Shown here: positions 15,168 to 24,392 of the stretch, in pieces | Position numbering within the stretch: the stretch's first letter is position 1 | Layout of the letters: every line of letters begins with the position of its first letter | Assembly: GCA_002309335.1 (NCBI GenBank) | Contig: DBXH01000018.1 | Location: forward strand, 1 to 43,940 | Direction: 5' to 3' | From: Bacteroidales bacterium UBA1217 | Lineage (GTDB): Bacteria > Bacteroidota > Bacteroidia > Bacteroidales > P3 | Length of the DNA stretch: 43,940 bases | The notes under the pieces: generated by a model | Database searches by the model: none | Told to the model about the DNA's origin: nothing | What the model saw: only the letters and a program-made list of their open reading frames with translations | Made by a program: the position numbers and the translations under genes

Positions 15168-17837
15168 TTAATCCTCGAACGAGAGTTTGCCGCGTTGCTT
15201 GTCGAACTGATAAGCACCAAAGCGGCTCAAACCCTCACGGTTGATGATAAACTTATAGTCAACACCTTTAACGACAACCACCTCTACATTGAACAGGTGT
15301 TTCTGGCCTATCTGCATTTCTTTGAAGATGATAGTAGTCTTGTCAAGTATGTTGCCGTCGGGGTCGAAAGCATTGTCACGGTCGGGGAAATCCTCCTTGT
15401 TGATGCGGCGCTGATAGAGGAAATTCATAGCCTCTTCCCAAGAGATAGCTATAGGCTCTGCATAGCGCTCATCGATCAGCATAGGCATCATCGAGCCGTT
15501 TACGATGCACTGGATCTCACCCTTTGCCGACGAAATCATAGTAGCCGGTATAGTCCCCTCGTCGTGGATAATCTCAGGCTTGTAGTCGCTCTCAGGTATC
15601 GGAGTATTCACTAGGTCGATGACCTTGCCGTCTTCCGTACGTTTCACCGTCGGTGTATCTGAAGCCAGGTTGTTAATCAGCTTCTTCGACACGTAGTCAG
15701 TACGCAGAATGAGGAACTCCAGTCGGCGGTTCAGTTGGTGTGCAGCCTCTTGACGCCCCTTGTCGTTCATATGGTTGATATAGTCGCATTCAAGCGTGGT
15801 TCCTTCAGCAAACGAATAAGGCTTGCCGTCTACACGGATAGTCATATTGCGGTCGAGTGTACGCGGCACACGCTCGGCATAGCCCTTTGCCACAAGGCGT
15901 TCAGGTTCGATGCCACGCGAAATCAGATAGTCAACCACCGACTGTGCACGTCGCTGCGACAAGGTGTCGTTGGTCAGACCCAAGAACGGGCGACAGTCAG
16001 TATGGGCGCGCAACTCAACAACCACATTAGGATTGTTGACCATAACTAGGTAGAGGTCCATCAGCGAGTCCATAAACTCCTCTTTCAGGTCCCACTTTGC
16101 AAGGTCGTAGCGGATTTCAGGCAGCACCACAGGCTGTTTCGGAACCGGCTCCAGACGGAAATCGTGCACCAGGTCCTTGTCGGTGTTGTAGCCGCAGGTG
16201 CTCTCAGAGCCTTCAATCGAGAAATAGTCGACCTTCGACACATACATTTTGTATACCACATTGCGCTTAATCTGGTCTACGCCAAAGCGGTAGAAGCCCT
16301 GCTTGTTGGTATATGTCTCAAACTCGCCACCGTCCGAGCCCACAATGCGGACCTTGGCACTCTCCACCAGCTGCATCGACTTCTCATCGCGGATAGTACC
16401 CTCAATGCTGTACAGCAGCGGAGGCAGTTCGAAATAGAAAAGGTCGTCGTTGATGGGCGGCACCTTTTTGCCTTTCTTGTCAGTCTTCTTGTTGTGCGGA
16501 TCGTCAAACGGACGGTTCGACGAGAAATAGCCACGCTCCATCATATAGTGCTGACTTTCGGGATAATATACTATACTCATCTCGTCATACGACGAGTTGA
16601 TAGGGATGCCCAGATTCTCCGGTATTGACCATTTGCGGCCGTTCTTTGCCGTACGGAAAATATCAAGACCGCCGACACCCGGCAGACCGTTCGACGAGAA
16701 ATACATAGTCGAGTCGTTGCGCAGCGTCGGGAACACCTCGCGGCCGGCGCTGTTCACCGTACCGCCCAGGTTGACGGGCGTACCGAAATCATCGTCCACC
16801 GACTTACGGGTCACCATCCAGAGGTCATAGTCGCCATAGCCGTTGGGCATATCCGACGAGAAATACATAGTCAGCTGGTCGCGTGTCAGCGTCGGGTAGA
16901 GATAGTTGTACATCGTGTCGCCCAGATTCAATCTTATCGGCTCCGACCATTCGCCGTTCATATCGGCATCATCGTCCTTTTTACCCTTGCGACCGGGCTT
17001 GCTGTCGATCGAGGCACCGCCTTTGGTCGAATAGTACACATAGCAGCCCTGTGTCTCGTGCTCACGCGAGTCGCAACGCGAGAAATAGATTGACTTGCCG
17101 TCGGGCGAGAACCAAGCCTCACCTTCGTTCACAGGAGTGTTGACCTTGTTGCTCTTGTCGAATGACTCCACAGCGTCGCTCCAGTTGCCCTTGCGGTCCT
17201 GGAACACGGTATAGAAATCCGAGAAAGCCTGACCTGTCCAAGCATCGTGCTTGCCGTCATCGGTCTCGCCGAAACGCGACGAGGTGAATACCAGCCTTGT
17301 AGTGTCGTCGCCATAGAAACGGGGAGCCCAGTCGTTAAAGTCTGTCGACCATTTCTCCAGTTTAACAATATTGTGACGCGTACGGTTCATAAAGAGCTGA
17401 TTGACATATATAATCGAAGCCTTGCGTTGTTGTGCCAGCTTATCGTCAGGCACCAGCTCGAGATACTTGCCGTAGTATTCATCGGCCTCGTCAAACTTAT
17501 TCTCAAAACGGTACATCTCAGCCATATAGTAGTAAAGCTTCGGCTCGGTGGTATAGTATTTCTGGTTGATCAGTCGTTTGTAGACGCGCTCCGCCTTGGG
17601 GAAGTTGTTCATCAGGCGGTAGCACTCACCCATCTGGAAATAGCATCGGTTCTTTTCCGCCTTGTTCGACGAAATCTTGTTATACGCCTCCTCGTATTTC
17701 TGCAGGGCAGCAATATACTGCTTCTGATTGAAAAGGTCGTCAGCCTTCTGGGCCAAACTTTTGGTCTGCGCAAAGGCTGCAGGAGCTAAAAAAAGCGAAA
17801 CTGCAAGCAGCAAAAGACTTTTTTTGAAGGTTTTCAT
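15168..17837 (-). CDS. PorE-like type IX secretion protein: TPR, PD40, CRD and OmpA domains
   Basis: An 889-residue exported protein. A signal peptide ends at AFAQ (residue 24). Residues about 25-160 are TPR repeats (YIAALQKYEEAYN, KAERVYKRLINQ, DEADEYYGKYLELVP). Residues about 165-470 are beta-propeller PD40 repeats (LVFTSSRFG, AWFSPDGKSIYFS, LTMYFSSDMPNGYGDYDLW, TMYFSSNGLPGVGGLDIF). Residues about 475-565 are a carboxypeptidase-regulatory-like domain. Residues about 570-690 are an OmpA C-terminal, peptidoglycan-binding domain (HTDCRPFLG, LSQRRAQSVVDYLISRGI). This domain order is that of PorE, a type IX secretion component of Porphyromonas. The last 190 residues are unassigned. A sorting-domain protein in the same window supports type IX secretion. 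Confidence 0.75.
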   Translation of the reverse strand: MKTFKKSLLLLAVSLFLAPAAFAQTKSLAQKADDLFNQKQYIAALQKYEEAYNKISSNKAEKNRCYFQMGECYRLMNNFPKAERVYKRLINQKYYTTEPKLYYYMAEMYRFENKFDEADEYYGKYLELVPDDKLAQQRKASIIYVNQLFMNRTRHNIVKLEKWSTDFNDWAPRFYGDDTTRLVFTSSRFGETDDGKHDAWTGQAFSDFYTVFQDRKGNWSDAVESFDKSNKVNTPVNEGEAWFSPDGKSIYFSRCDSREHETQGCYVYYSTKGGASIDSKPGRKGKKDDDADMNGEWSEPIRLNLGDTMYNYLYPTLTRDQLTMYFSSDMPNGYGDYDLWMVTRKSVDDDFGTPVNLGGTVNSAGREVFPTLRNDSTMYFSSNGLPGVGGLDIFRTAKNGRKWSIPENLGIPINSSYDEMSIVYYPESQHYMMERGYFSSNRPFDDPHNKKTDKKGKKVPPINDDLFYFELPPLLYSIEGTIRDEKSMQLVESAKVRIVGSDGGEFETYTNKQGFYRFGVDQIKRNVVYKMYVSKVDYFSIEGSESTCGYNTDKDLVHDFRLEPVPKQPVVLPEIRYDLAKWDLKEEFMDSLMDLYLVMVNNPNVVVELRAHTDCRPFLGLTNDTLSQRRAQSVVDYLISRGIEPERLVAKGYAERVPRTLDRNMTIRVDGKPYSFAEGTTLECDYINHMNDKGRQEAAHQLNRRLEFLILRTDYVSKKLINNLASDTPTVKRTEDGKVIDLVNTPIPESDYKPEIIHDEGTIPATMISSAKGEIQCIVNGSMMPMLIDERYAEPIAISWEEAMNFLYQRRINKEDFPDRDNAFDPDGNILDKTTIIFKEMQIGQKHLFNVEVVVVKGVDYKFIINREGLSRFGAYQFDKQRGKLSFED

Positions 17838-17859
17838 ATATATTCTATTAATCTATTTA

Positions 17860-17867
17860 CAAATATA
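17860..17867 (-). promoter_or_regulatory. Bacteroides-type -7 element for the porE-like gene
   Basis: The minus strand reads TATATTTG, 23 bp before the ATG at 17837, with a TTG 18 bp upstream of it. A reasonable but not perfect promoter. The 240-bp gap to the SPFH gene holds nothing else recognised. Confidence 0.5.
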
Positions 17868-18077
17868 ATTACATTATAATCAATGCAATAAAACCCTCCG
17901 CAAAAGATTTTAGTACACTGAATCAAATTGCTAAAATACACATTTTTTCTAAAATATCACGCTTTTCTTGCAGAAAAACCTAAAAAAATATAAGGAGAGC
18001 TAAAAAACAATACCTCTCATTGTCTTTTAACTCCCCTTTTAGCTTATCCTAACTTCCTATAATTTCGGACAAAAATA

Positions 18078-18872
18078 CTATTTCAAGTTTATCAGCGGCA
18101 GCGAGTTGCCCATCATATACTGAGGCATCTTGCCGTCCCACTTTTGCACAGCCTCATACTCAACCAGTTTCGGGTTGCTTTCCAACGCCTTAGCCTTTAT
18201 GCGGATAGCTTCAGCGTCGGCCTCGGCGCGGATCTTGGTCTGCTTGGCCTGCTCCTCAATCTGGATAGTCACATTCTTAGCCTTCAGAGCCTGCTGCTCA
18301 GCAACCTGCTTTTCCTTGATGGCATTCTCGAAATCGTCATCAAAATCGATGTTAACCAACTGGAATTGAATATTCAAGAAATAGTTGCTATCCAACGTGC
18401 GGCGCAGCATACTTTCGATCTCGCGGCGAACAGCATCACGGTTCTCGACTATCTCGGTGGCGGCAAAATTACCGAAAGCCTGCTTCATGGCCGAGCGGAT
18501 GAACGGCACAACGATGCGGTTGTGGTAGTCGTCGCCAACGTTCCTGATCAGATTGTTGACATTCTCGCGCACAAGGTCGTAGTTGATGGTGTACTGTACC
18601 TCCGAAGTCTGCACGTCGCGGGTATACGAATTCTCCGTGCCATCAAACTTTTTCTGCTGCACATTGACTTTCTTAATAGTCTGAATAAAAGGAATTTTCA
18701 CGTGCAAGCCGTCTTCAATCACACCCGGAGAAATCTTGCCAAAGGTGCTCAGCACACCTCTTTCGGTCGACTTGATGGTGTAGAACGACGAGAACACAGT
18801 GATAACAACAATCAGCGCCAGTAGCGCCAGCAGGCTAATCTGCCCGACAGACATATCTTTCAACTTCTTCAT
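18078..18872 (-). CDS. Prohibitin-like SPFH/Band 7 protein
   Basis: A 264-residue membrane-anchored protein. One transmembrane segment (about residues 8-30, ISLLALLALIVVITVFSSF) is followed by the SPFH domain: TIKSTERGVLSTFGKISPGVIEDGLHVKIPF is present in register, then TRDVQTSEVQYTINYDL. Residues about 185-235 form an alanine/glutamate-rich coiled coil (KEKQVAEQQALKAKN, QTKIRAEADAEAIRIKAKA). The end KWDGKMPQYMMG is typical of bacterial prohibitin-like proteins. These form large membrane rings and interact with proteases or organise membrane domains. I chose ATG 18872, just before MKKLKDM, because the longer frame adds 19 residues outside the family. Divergent from the EamA transporter gene. 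Confidence 0.88.
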   Translation of the reverse strand: MKKLKDMSVGQISLLALLALIVVITVFSSFYTIKSTERGVLSTFGKISPGVIEDGLHVKIPFIQTIKKVNVQQKKFDGTENSYTRDVQTSEVQYTINYDLVRENVNNLIRNVGDDYHNRIVVPFIRSAMKQAFGNFAATEIVENRDAVRREIESMLRRTLDSNYFLNIQFQLVNIDFDDDFENAIKEKQVAEQQALKAKNVTIQIEEQAKQTKIRAEADAEAIRIKAKALESNPKLVEYEAVQKWDGKMPQYMMGNSLPLINLK

Positions 18873-18980
18873 TTTATTATTTTTTTGTCCTGATAACGGC
18901 GGCCGTTCCAAAATATTGTGTTTCGACAAACAATAAAAAATGTGTGTCGCAGTTACCTTTCATATCATCACACAAAACCA

Positions 18981-19880
18981 ATGAACAAGCAAATAGCAAT
19001 CGGGCACCTGGCTTGCGCCGCCACATATACCATCTTCGGAATCAACATAGTACTCTGCCGCGACATCGCCACCGACGGAGGCCTGTCGCCTATGGTGCTC
19101 TTTACTATGCGCGCCGTCGTTGCCGGTTCCCTCTTCTGGCTCGCCTCGCTCATTGCTCCGCGCGAGCGCATCTCCAAGCCCGACCTGCTGCGTGTGGCGG
19201 GAGCAGCGGTGCTAGGCATCTTCCTGCCTCAGCTCACATTCCTATACGCAATATCGATGACCGCTCCCGTCGACCTCTCCGTCATCAACACCATCACCCC
19301 CATCATCACGATGTTTGCCGCCGCCATATTCCTCAAGGAGCCTATCACTTTCAAGAAAGCCGGCGGTGTTGCCGTCAGCTTTGCCGGCATCGTGTGGCTC
19401 ATCCTCCAGAGTGTCGCCATCGGCGGCGGAGCCAGCGCCACGCGGCCCCTCGGCGTGCTGCTATGCATAGCCAACAGCACCGTCTTTGCCCTCTACCTCA
19501 GCACTTGCCGCCCACTCACGGCACGCTACAGTTCCATCACCCTGATGAAGTGGATGTTCCTCATCTCCTTCTTCCTCTCGCTGCCCTTCACGCTGCCTCA
19601 GTTGCCCGCCACCGACTTTGCCGCCGTTCCCGTCAAAGTGTGGTGGGAGGTGGGTTTCCTAATCTTCTTCGCCACCTTTATCGCCTATTTCCTCATCCCC
19701 GTAGGGCAGCAACGCATCCGCCCCACCCTTGTCAGTATGTATGGATACCTGCAGCCGATCATAGCCATCTTCATCGCCATCAGCACCGGGATGGATACCC
19801 TCACCGTCACCAAACTTGCCGCCGCCCTGATGGTCTTTGCCGGTGTATGGCTCGTCAACCAGAGTCGCGCAGCAGCGTAG
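18981..19880 (+). CDS. EamA-family (DMT) transporter
   Basis: A 299-residue protein with ten predicted transmembrane helices in two EamA repeats (about 1-140 and 150-295). The repeats are seen in LPQLTFLYAISMTAPVDLSVINTITPIITMFAAAIFLKEP-type text (first half) and in TFIAYFLIPVGQQRIRPTLVSMYGYLQPIIAIF (second half). Drug/metabolite transporters of this type move small metabolites across the inner membrane; the substrate is not predictable. The start is ATG 18981; upstream in-frame codons overlap the divergent promoter region. GC-rich codon use compared with neighbours. Confidence 0.88.
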   Translation: MNKQIAIGHLACAATYTIFGINIVLCRDIATDGGLSPMVLFTMRAVVAGSLFWLASLIAPRERISKPDLLRVAGAAVLGIFLPQLTFLYAISMTAPVDLSVINTITPIITMFAAAIFLKEPITFKKAGGVAVSFAGIVWLILQSVAIGGGASATRPLGVLLCIANSTVFALYLSTCRPLTARYSSITLMKWMFLISFFLSLPFTLPQLPATDFAAVPVKVWWEVGFLIFFATFIAYFLIPVGQQRIRPTLVSMYGYLQPIIAIFIAISTGMDTLTVTKLAAALMVFAGVWLVNQSRAAA

Positions 19881-20639
19881 TTAATAGGAAGAATTCGTTA
19901 ATGTATTATTGCGTTAATGTGAGAATGTGGGAATTCGTTAATGCGTTAATTTGTTAATTTCAACAATAATGGGGCTTCTCTAAATAAACTCCATAGGAGT
20001 TTTCTTCTAATATACGACAGAAGAAAGTCAAAATCAAAGTCAACGTTAAATAAAGTTATCGTTTTCGTTTTAATTAGAGTTAAGGTTAAAGTTTAAAAAA
20101 GTTTTTGTTAAAATGTCCTGCGTAGCCTTCCCCTCTCGGAGAGGGGTGGCCGAAGGTCGGGGTGTGTCGCACCCTCTTGGTTAAAGTTAAGGTTAAAGTT
20201 AAAAAAAAGTTTTCGTTGACCTAGCGTTGACCTAGAATTGACCTAGCGATGAGAGACAAGAAAAGCCCACTTAATTCTGGGTCAGTTCTGGGTCAATGAA
20301 GGTCGAAGATTCCCAATTTAACGAATTAACATTTTTCCAAATTCCAGACCGCCTTGATGCGTTACAGCGTTACAGTGTTACAGTTGAAAAAATGGTTTTT
20401 ACCAAAAATCAAACTTAACATTTATTTATATAGGAACGTTAAAAAAGTTGTAACGATGTTATAGATTATTTTATTGACTTTGAGTCTGAAAACATCTTTA
20501 ACCGTTAACCTTTTAACCTTTAACCTTTACATAATAAAGCATTTTAATGATTTTGGATGCCAAATAAAGAATTGTAACACTGTAACGCTGTAACGGTTCC
20601 TTATTCCCGCGTTGGAGCGGGCAAAGGCAAGGTGTTGGT
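19881..20639. repeat. 759-bp repeat-rich gap without genes
   Basis: No credible gene is seen. From left to right it holds GTTAATG-type tandem units (19891-19960), units of GTTAAAG and GTTTTCGTT (20040-20110), and the composite element with an 8-bp-arm palindrome CCCCTCTC/GAGAGGGG at 20130-20146. After that come GGCCGAAGGTCGGGGTGTGTCGCACCC-type text (shown here split: GGCCGAAGG, then GTGTGTCGCACCC), AAGTTAAGGTTAAAG units and TTGACCTAG units (20215-20250). Near 20505-20530 there are AACCTTTAACC units. The modules match copies at 7481-7660, 28448-28595 and 35611-35702. Confidence 0.75.
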
Positions 20640-22049
20640 TCAGTTCTTGATCAGTTTCTTATAGGCTGTGCCGTTGTTGGTGGTAACGCGGACGATGTAG
20701 GTGCCGGCGGCCAGGGCGGAGATGTCGAGCGCGGTCTGCAGGCCGTCGACCTTCTGTCGGGCCAGCAGCTTGCCGTTGAGGTCGTAGAGCTCAACCTCGC
20801 CGATGCGGAACGACGACGCCACCGTCACCGTCTCGCCTGCCGGGTTGGGCATCAGGTAGGTGTAGCGGTCGGCGACGGTCTCTATCCCTGTCGGGTCGGT
20901 GCCGCCGCCGCCACCGCCGGGCATATAGAAGCGGAGGCTGTCGCTCCAGTCGCTGTAGTAGGCGCTGTCGTTGTGGACGCACACCGAGCGCACCCGCGCC
21001 GTATACCAGCGCGCCGTGTCGAGACTGTTCAGCGTCGCCACCGTAACGCCGCATTCCGTTATGTCGCCATCCTCGGGCTCGCAGCCGTCGGCGCAGAGCG
21101 ACAGCTGCCAGTGGTCGGTGTGGGGGCTGCCGTTCCACATCAGCGTGGCAACTCCGGCCTCGGCATACACCTTCGTCAGACCGCCGGGGGTGTGGCACGC
21201 CGGAGGAGGTATCACTCGCGAGGTGTCGATTATCGGGAAGAGATAGATGAATTGGTTGTAGGGCTTGCATTGAGAATTGTTTTCGCAATAATAATAAGTG
21301 TTTAACGTATGCCAGTTGGTGTCGCTAATTCCGTATCGGTCTCCGCTGCTGTAAGGCATATGCAGTTTGCGGCGGAAATGGTTCGGTTTGGGGGCCCAAT
21401 CAAGGTGATCCTCCCATTCTTCAACACTGACAGCAGAGAGACCGACCCAGGCCTTGTCCCAAGAGTCCAGCACCGGATCGTAACGATCGTAATTGTTGTT
21501 CCCCGTCACGGCTACGTAAAACGAGTCGTACACCGTTATTGCAGAATCAAAGAAGACTTCATATAAATTACTGAATCGCTTTACTCCAAAATTATACTCA
21601 TAATAAGATACAATCTTATACCTTGGTGTCATAGAGACGTTCCACTCCGCCTGAGCCAAAAGAATCATACTGTCGTTCAGGCTGTCAACCTCATACAGCC
21701 TTAGGTACTCAGGCTCAAGATACTTCCTAAGTATACTGTCTTCTATATAATTCACTGTGCCGTAATGAAAATGATTTATATGCAATTCCGCCGCGACACC
21801 TATAACACGCAGCGACGTGTCCACATAGCAATAGCGGGCCAATTCGCTTTTTTCACCACACCAATAGCCCGGTGAACCAGTATTTGACCACCATGAAGTT
21901 TGACCCCCATGCAGGAAATAATGGTCCCACCAGTTCGTGTCCCAGTAATAGTAGGTCGGCTCGCGGTCGCCGATGTCCAACGTGTCATACTGCGCACGGG
22001 CGCACATTCCCGTCGCTAGAAAAGCTAAAATAATTAGTACTTTTTTCAT
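20640..22049 (-). CDS. Secreted protein with type IX C-terminal sorting domain
   Basis: A 469-residue exported protein. A signal peptide ends near MCARAQ (residue 20). The middle is rich in Tyr and Trp and unassigned. Residues about 290-380 look like a fibronectin type III fold (YTARVRSVC, DWSDSLRFY). A Gly-rich linker (GGGGGG) leads to the C-terminal 75 residues, with LMPNPAGETV, VELYDLNGKLL, LDISALAAGTYIVRV and KKLIKN. That is the type A sorting signal recognised by the type IX system, so the protein should be secreted and attached to the surface. The GC content rises towards the C-terminal end. Function of the main part is unknown. Confidence 0.85.
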   Translation of the reverse strand: MKKVLIILAFLATGMCARAQYDTLDIGDREPTYYYWDTNWWDHYFLHGGQTSWWSNTGSPGYWCGEKSELARYCYVDTSLRVIGVAAELHINHFHYGTVNYIEDSILRKYLEPEYLRLYEVDSLNDSMILLAQAEWNVSMTPRYKIVSYYEYNFGVKRFSNLYEVFFDSAITVYDSFYVAVTGNNNYDRYDPVLDSWDKAWVGLSAVSVEEWEDHLDWAPKPNHFRRKLHMPYSSGDRYGISDTNWHTLNTYYYCENNSQCKPYNQFIYLFPIIDTSRVIPPPACHTPGGLTKVYAEAGVATLMWNGSPHTDHWQLSLCADGCEPEDGDITECGVTVATLNSLDTARWYTARVRSVCVHNDSAYYSDWSDSLRFYMPGGGGGGTDPTGIETVADRYTYLMPNPAGETVTVASSFRIGEVELYDLNGKLLARQKVDGLQTALDISALAAGTYIVRVTTNNGTAYKKLIKN

Positions 22050-22075
22050 TGTTTAAAGATTTTAAAGGTTGAACA

Positions 22076-23524
22076 TTAATCAGACTCACATTCTTTATAA
22101 AAAGACAGCCTTCTCTCCTCGGGTGTCCTCTTATTTACATTAGGAACTCCGTGAAAAACTGTAAATACCCGTTCAGAGTTTACCGACTCAACACTTTTCA
22201 ATTCACGGTATCTATATTCCAACGGTTCCGCACACCTTGACAATGTGTTAAATGTATGCATTTGATATTTCAATGTCGTGGAAACATACTGGTCGTATCC
22301 ACCAAGGACATACTTGTCATTGTTCCAATAAGTGCTTAAACCGTCCTGCTTGACACCGGAATTGATGTATGCCTGTATAGTGCCTGACGACGACAGGGAT
22401 GATAACTTAAAATCGCCATATTCGCTTTTCCAGAACCCCGGATTACTCTCGTATGAATGAAGAAAAGCCAGCGATTTAGTCTTATAATTGTATATAAATT
22501 GGTCTGTCTCACGATTCCACGTGGTGCCGAGCGGAATCTCGTAATTGCTCTGCATTGCATACACCGAATGATAGGCTATCAAACTGGTTTTATATGTGGC
22601 CAAGTGGATTTGGGTGTTTGCATACCACCCTGAGGATTGGTTGTCAACCTCGTCCAAAAGGGCAGGATTTGACCTGTATGATATTGTTGCGAAAGTACTG
22701 CCGTCTATGCCCGCCAGCAACACCCCACCGTCAAGCCAGGGACGGACAAGGCCAGAAGGCCCCATGCAGAAGACATGGCACCAATTCTGGGGTCCGGAGG
22801 GCAGGAAAAAGTTGTTTTCATAATAAATCCTTATGTTTATATAATCGCCATAATCCCTGTTATATCCTGCCGTCAAGAAATAACAGCCCACCATACCGTT
22901 CTGAACCTGTTTTATATCCGTGAAAGTTTCTTTTCCATTCTTGACACATCCAGCCGAATAAACAGGGAACGGACTTATTTCCAGGTCCACCAGACAAGGA
23001 TATGTTGTGTCACCCTGGCAGGTGCCTATGCAGGCCACGTGCATTGGGGGCCGCATTTCCCTGCAGAAACAGACCATTCGGGTAAATTCCTCAACAGGAT
23101 AACGGTCTCCACCCGCTTCAAAACCGCTCTCTATTACGATTTGTTCTGGACCGAAAAAGACTCCGCCGATATCAAAATAGCCGATAACAGCCGACCGTTG
23201 CCTGGTTAGCGTATCCAGATGTCTGCCGCAGAAGTACAACGTGTCGTTCTCGATTACCATATCGTTCACATAGAGATTCTCCACCTCGGCCTCTCTTGCC
23301 GTCATATTTATGCCCGAATGAATAAATGTCGCTCTTTCAATCCCATTCACCTTCGAGTTGGAGCAGGATATGGTGGAAAGACTGTCGCGGTGACGCTCCT
23401 TGATTATCACCTTGTTCGACGGATTAGTAACATTGTACATATTTACGGTAACGCTGTTCTGCGCGGTAGCGGACAGACTTGTAAACAGTCCGCAAATAAA
23501 TAATATTAAAAATCTTTTGTTCAT
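22076..23524 (-). CDS. Exported protein of unknown function, 482 residues
   Basis: A signal peptide (MNKRFLILFICGLFTSLSATAQ) precedes about 460 residues rich in Asn, Tyr, Ser and beta-prone segments. I recognise no domain. It contains several cysteine pairs (VCFCREM, IGTCQGD, CLVDLE) and ends in KECESD without a type IX sorting signal. It lies 26 bp upstream of the sorting-domain gene on the same strand, so the two are probably one operon, and the protein may work with that surface protein. The AT content is higher than in the neighbouring sorting-domain gene. Confidence 0.75.
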   Translation of the reverse strand: MNKRFLILFICGLFTSLSATAQNSVTVNMYNVTNPSNKVIIKERHRDSLSTISCSNSKVNGIERATFIHSGINMTAREAEVENLYVNDMVIENDTLYFCGRHLDTLTRQRSAVIGYFDIGGVFFGPEQIVIESGFEAGGDRYPVEEFTRMVCFCREMRPPMHVACIGTCQGDTTYPCLVDLEISPFPVYSAGCVKNGKETFTDIKQVQNGMVGCYFLTAGYNRDYGDYINIRIYYENNFFLPSGPQNWCHVFCMGPSGLVRPWLDGGVLLAGIDGSTFATISYRSNPALLDEVDNQSSGWYANTQIHLATYKTSLIAYHSVYAMQSNYEIPLGTTWNRETDQFIYNYKTKSLAFLHSYESNPGFWKSEYGDFKLSSLSSSGTIQAYINSGVKQDGLSTYWNNDKYVLGGYDQYVSTTLKYQMHTFNTLSRCAEPLEYRYRELKSVESVNSERVFTVFHGVPNVNKRTPEERRLSFYKECESD

Positions 23525-23975
23525 TGTTATATTTTTTAACGATTTGACATAATATTGTTTCGTTTTCCCGCGTTACCTGACCGGTAACGCTTCTGCGTGC
23601 CTTGGGCTTTTGGGGGCGGGGCGGAATGGTTGGTGTTTTTTTTCTTCCGTCCTTGCCCGGTTGCCCAATATTTTTTGTCCGGCACCCTGACAGTCTTTCA
23701 GTTATTTACATAGCTCTTTCCCTTTCTTTGGTTGTGGGCCGACTTTTACGTCAACTCCGGTTGGTAACTTGGGGGCTTCCCGACAGGGCGGAGTTCCCCG
23801 TTATTTTTTACACTATATAAATGCATATTTTTTTGCCAGTTTGTGACATTTGATATGAAAAATAGTGTAATTTTAACATACTTTAACATTATGTAATAGG
23901 TTTCATAATGTTGGAATGTAATTCCTTATATTATTTTGTATAGTAGCACAGACCTAACATATCGCGGTATAACTA
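23525..23975. other. 451-bp gap, no gene recognised
   Basis: The right part (23820-23975) is very AT-rich, as expected after the sigma operon. The middle (23580-23815) is unusually rich in G and C runs such as TGGGGGCGGGGCGG and CTTGGGGGCTTCCCG. Open frames here are short and look random. The segment may hold an untranslated RNA or a decayed element; I could not assign it. Confidence 0.4.
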
Positions 23976-24392
23976 TCATTTAACAGCTATACAGGTATAT
24001 TCTCCTGTCCTTTCATCATAGGACATACTTACAACATACCCTTTGTCAGCCATTAGATTACACCATTTTTGTGCGTCTTCCTCGTTATTAGTAACATAAG
24101 TTACAACATCCTTGGATGAGCATCCATTAACATTATTGGCGGACTCATTCCTAAAACTAACACTATGACCTTCTTTTGCAAGTGCAAGAAGAGTGTCGAT
24201 AAACTCTTGCCAATTCTTTTCACCTCGTATTGTAATATGGTGTGTCATACCGTCAATGGTATATGAAACCACACGAACCGACATTGTTTGTTGTACAGTG
24301 CTGTTTGGTTCAACGATTGTTTCTTTCTGGCAGCCGACTGCCATTAGGCTCAGCACTGTGAAAAGTGCTACTGTTTTAATGTTCCTTTTCAT
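23976..24392 (-). CDS. Small lipoprotein, last gene of sigma operon A
   Basis: A 138-residue predicted lipoprotein with lipobox MAVGC (Cys21). The mature part begins QKETIVEPNSTV and has two further regions: HHITIRGEKNWQEFIDTLLALAKEG and DAQKWCNLMADKGYVVSMSYDERTGEYTC, with cysteines at NGCSS, KWCNL and YTCIA. No family was recognised. It overlaps the preceding gene by 4 bp (ATGA), so translation is coupled. Alternating strand/helix text suggests a compact alpha/beta fold. Confidence 0.7.
   Translation of the reverse strand: MKRNIKTVALFTVLSLMAVGCQKETIVEPNSTVQQTMSVRVVSYTIDGMTHHITIRGEKNWQEFIDTLLALAKEGHSVSFRNESANNVNGCSSKDVVTYVTNNEEDAQKWCNLMADKGYVVSMSYDERTGEYTCIAVK

Noticed and set aside
14281..15171. 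Plus-strand open frame of 296 codons opposite miaA
   Set aside because: It is antisense to a clear MiaA gene and reads as low-similarity text.
18944..19957. 337-codon plus-strand frame overlapping the EamA gene
   Set aside because: It is very His/Arg/Pro-rich, out of frame with a clear ten-helix transporter, and typical of a GC-rich shadow frame.
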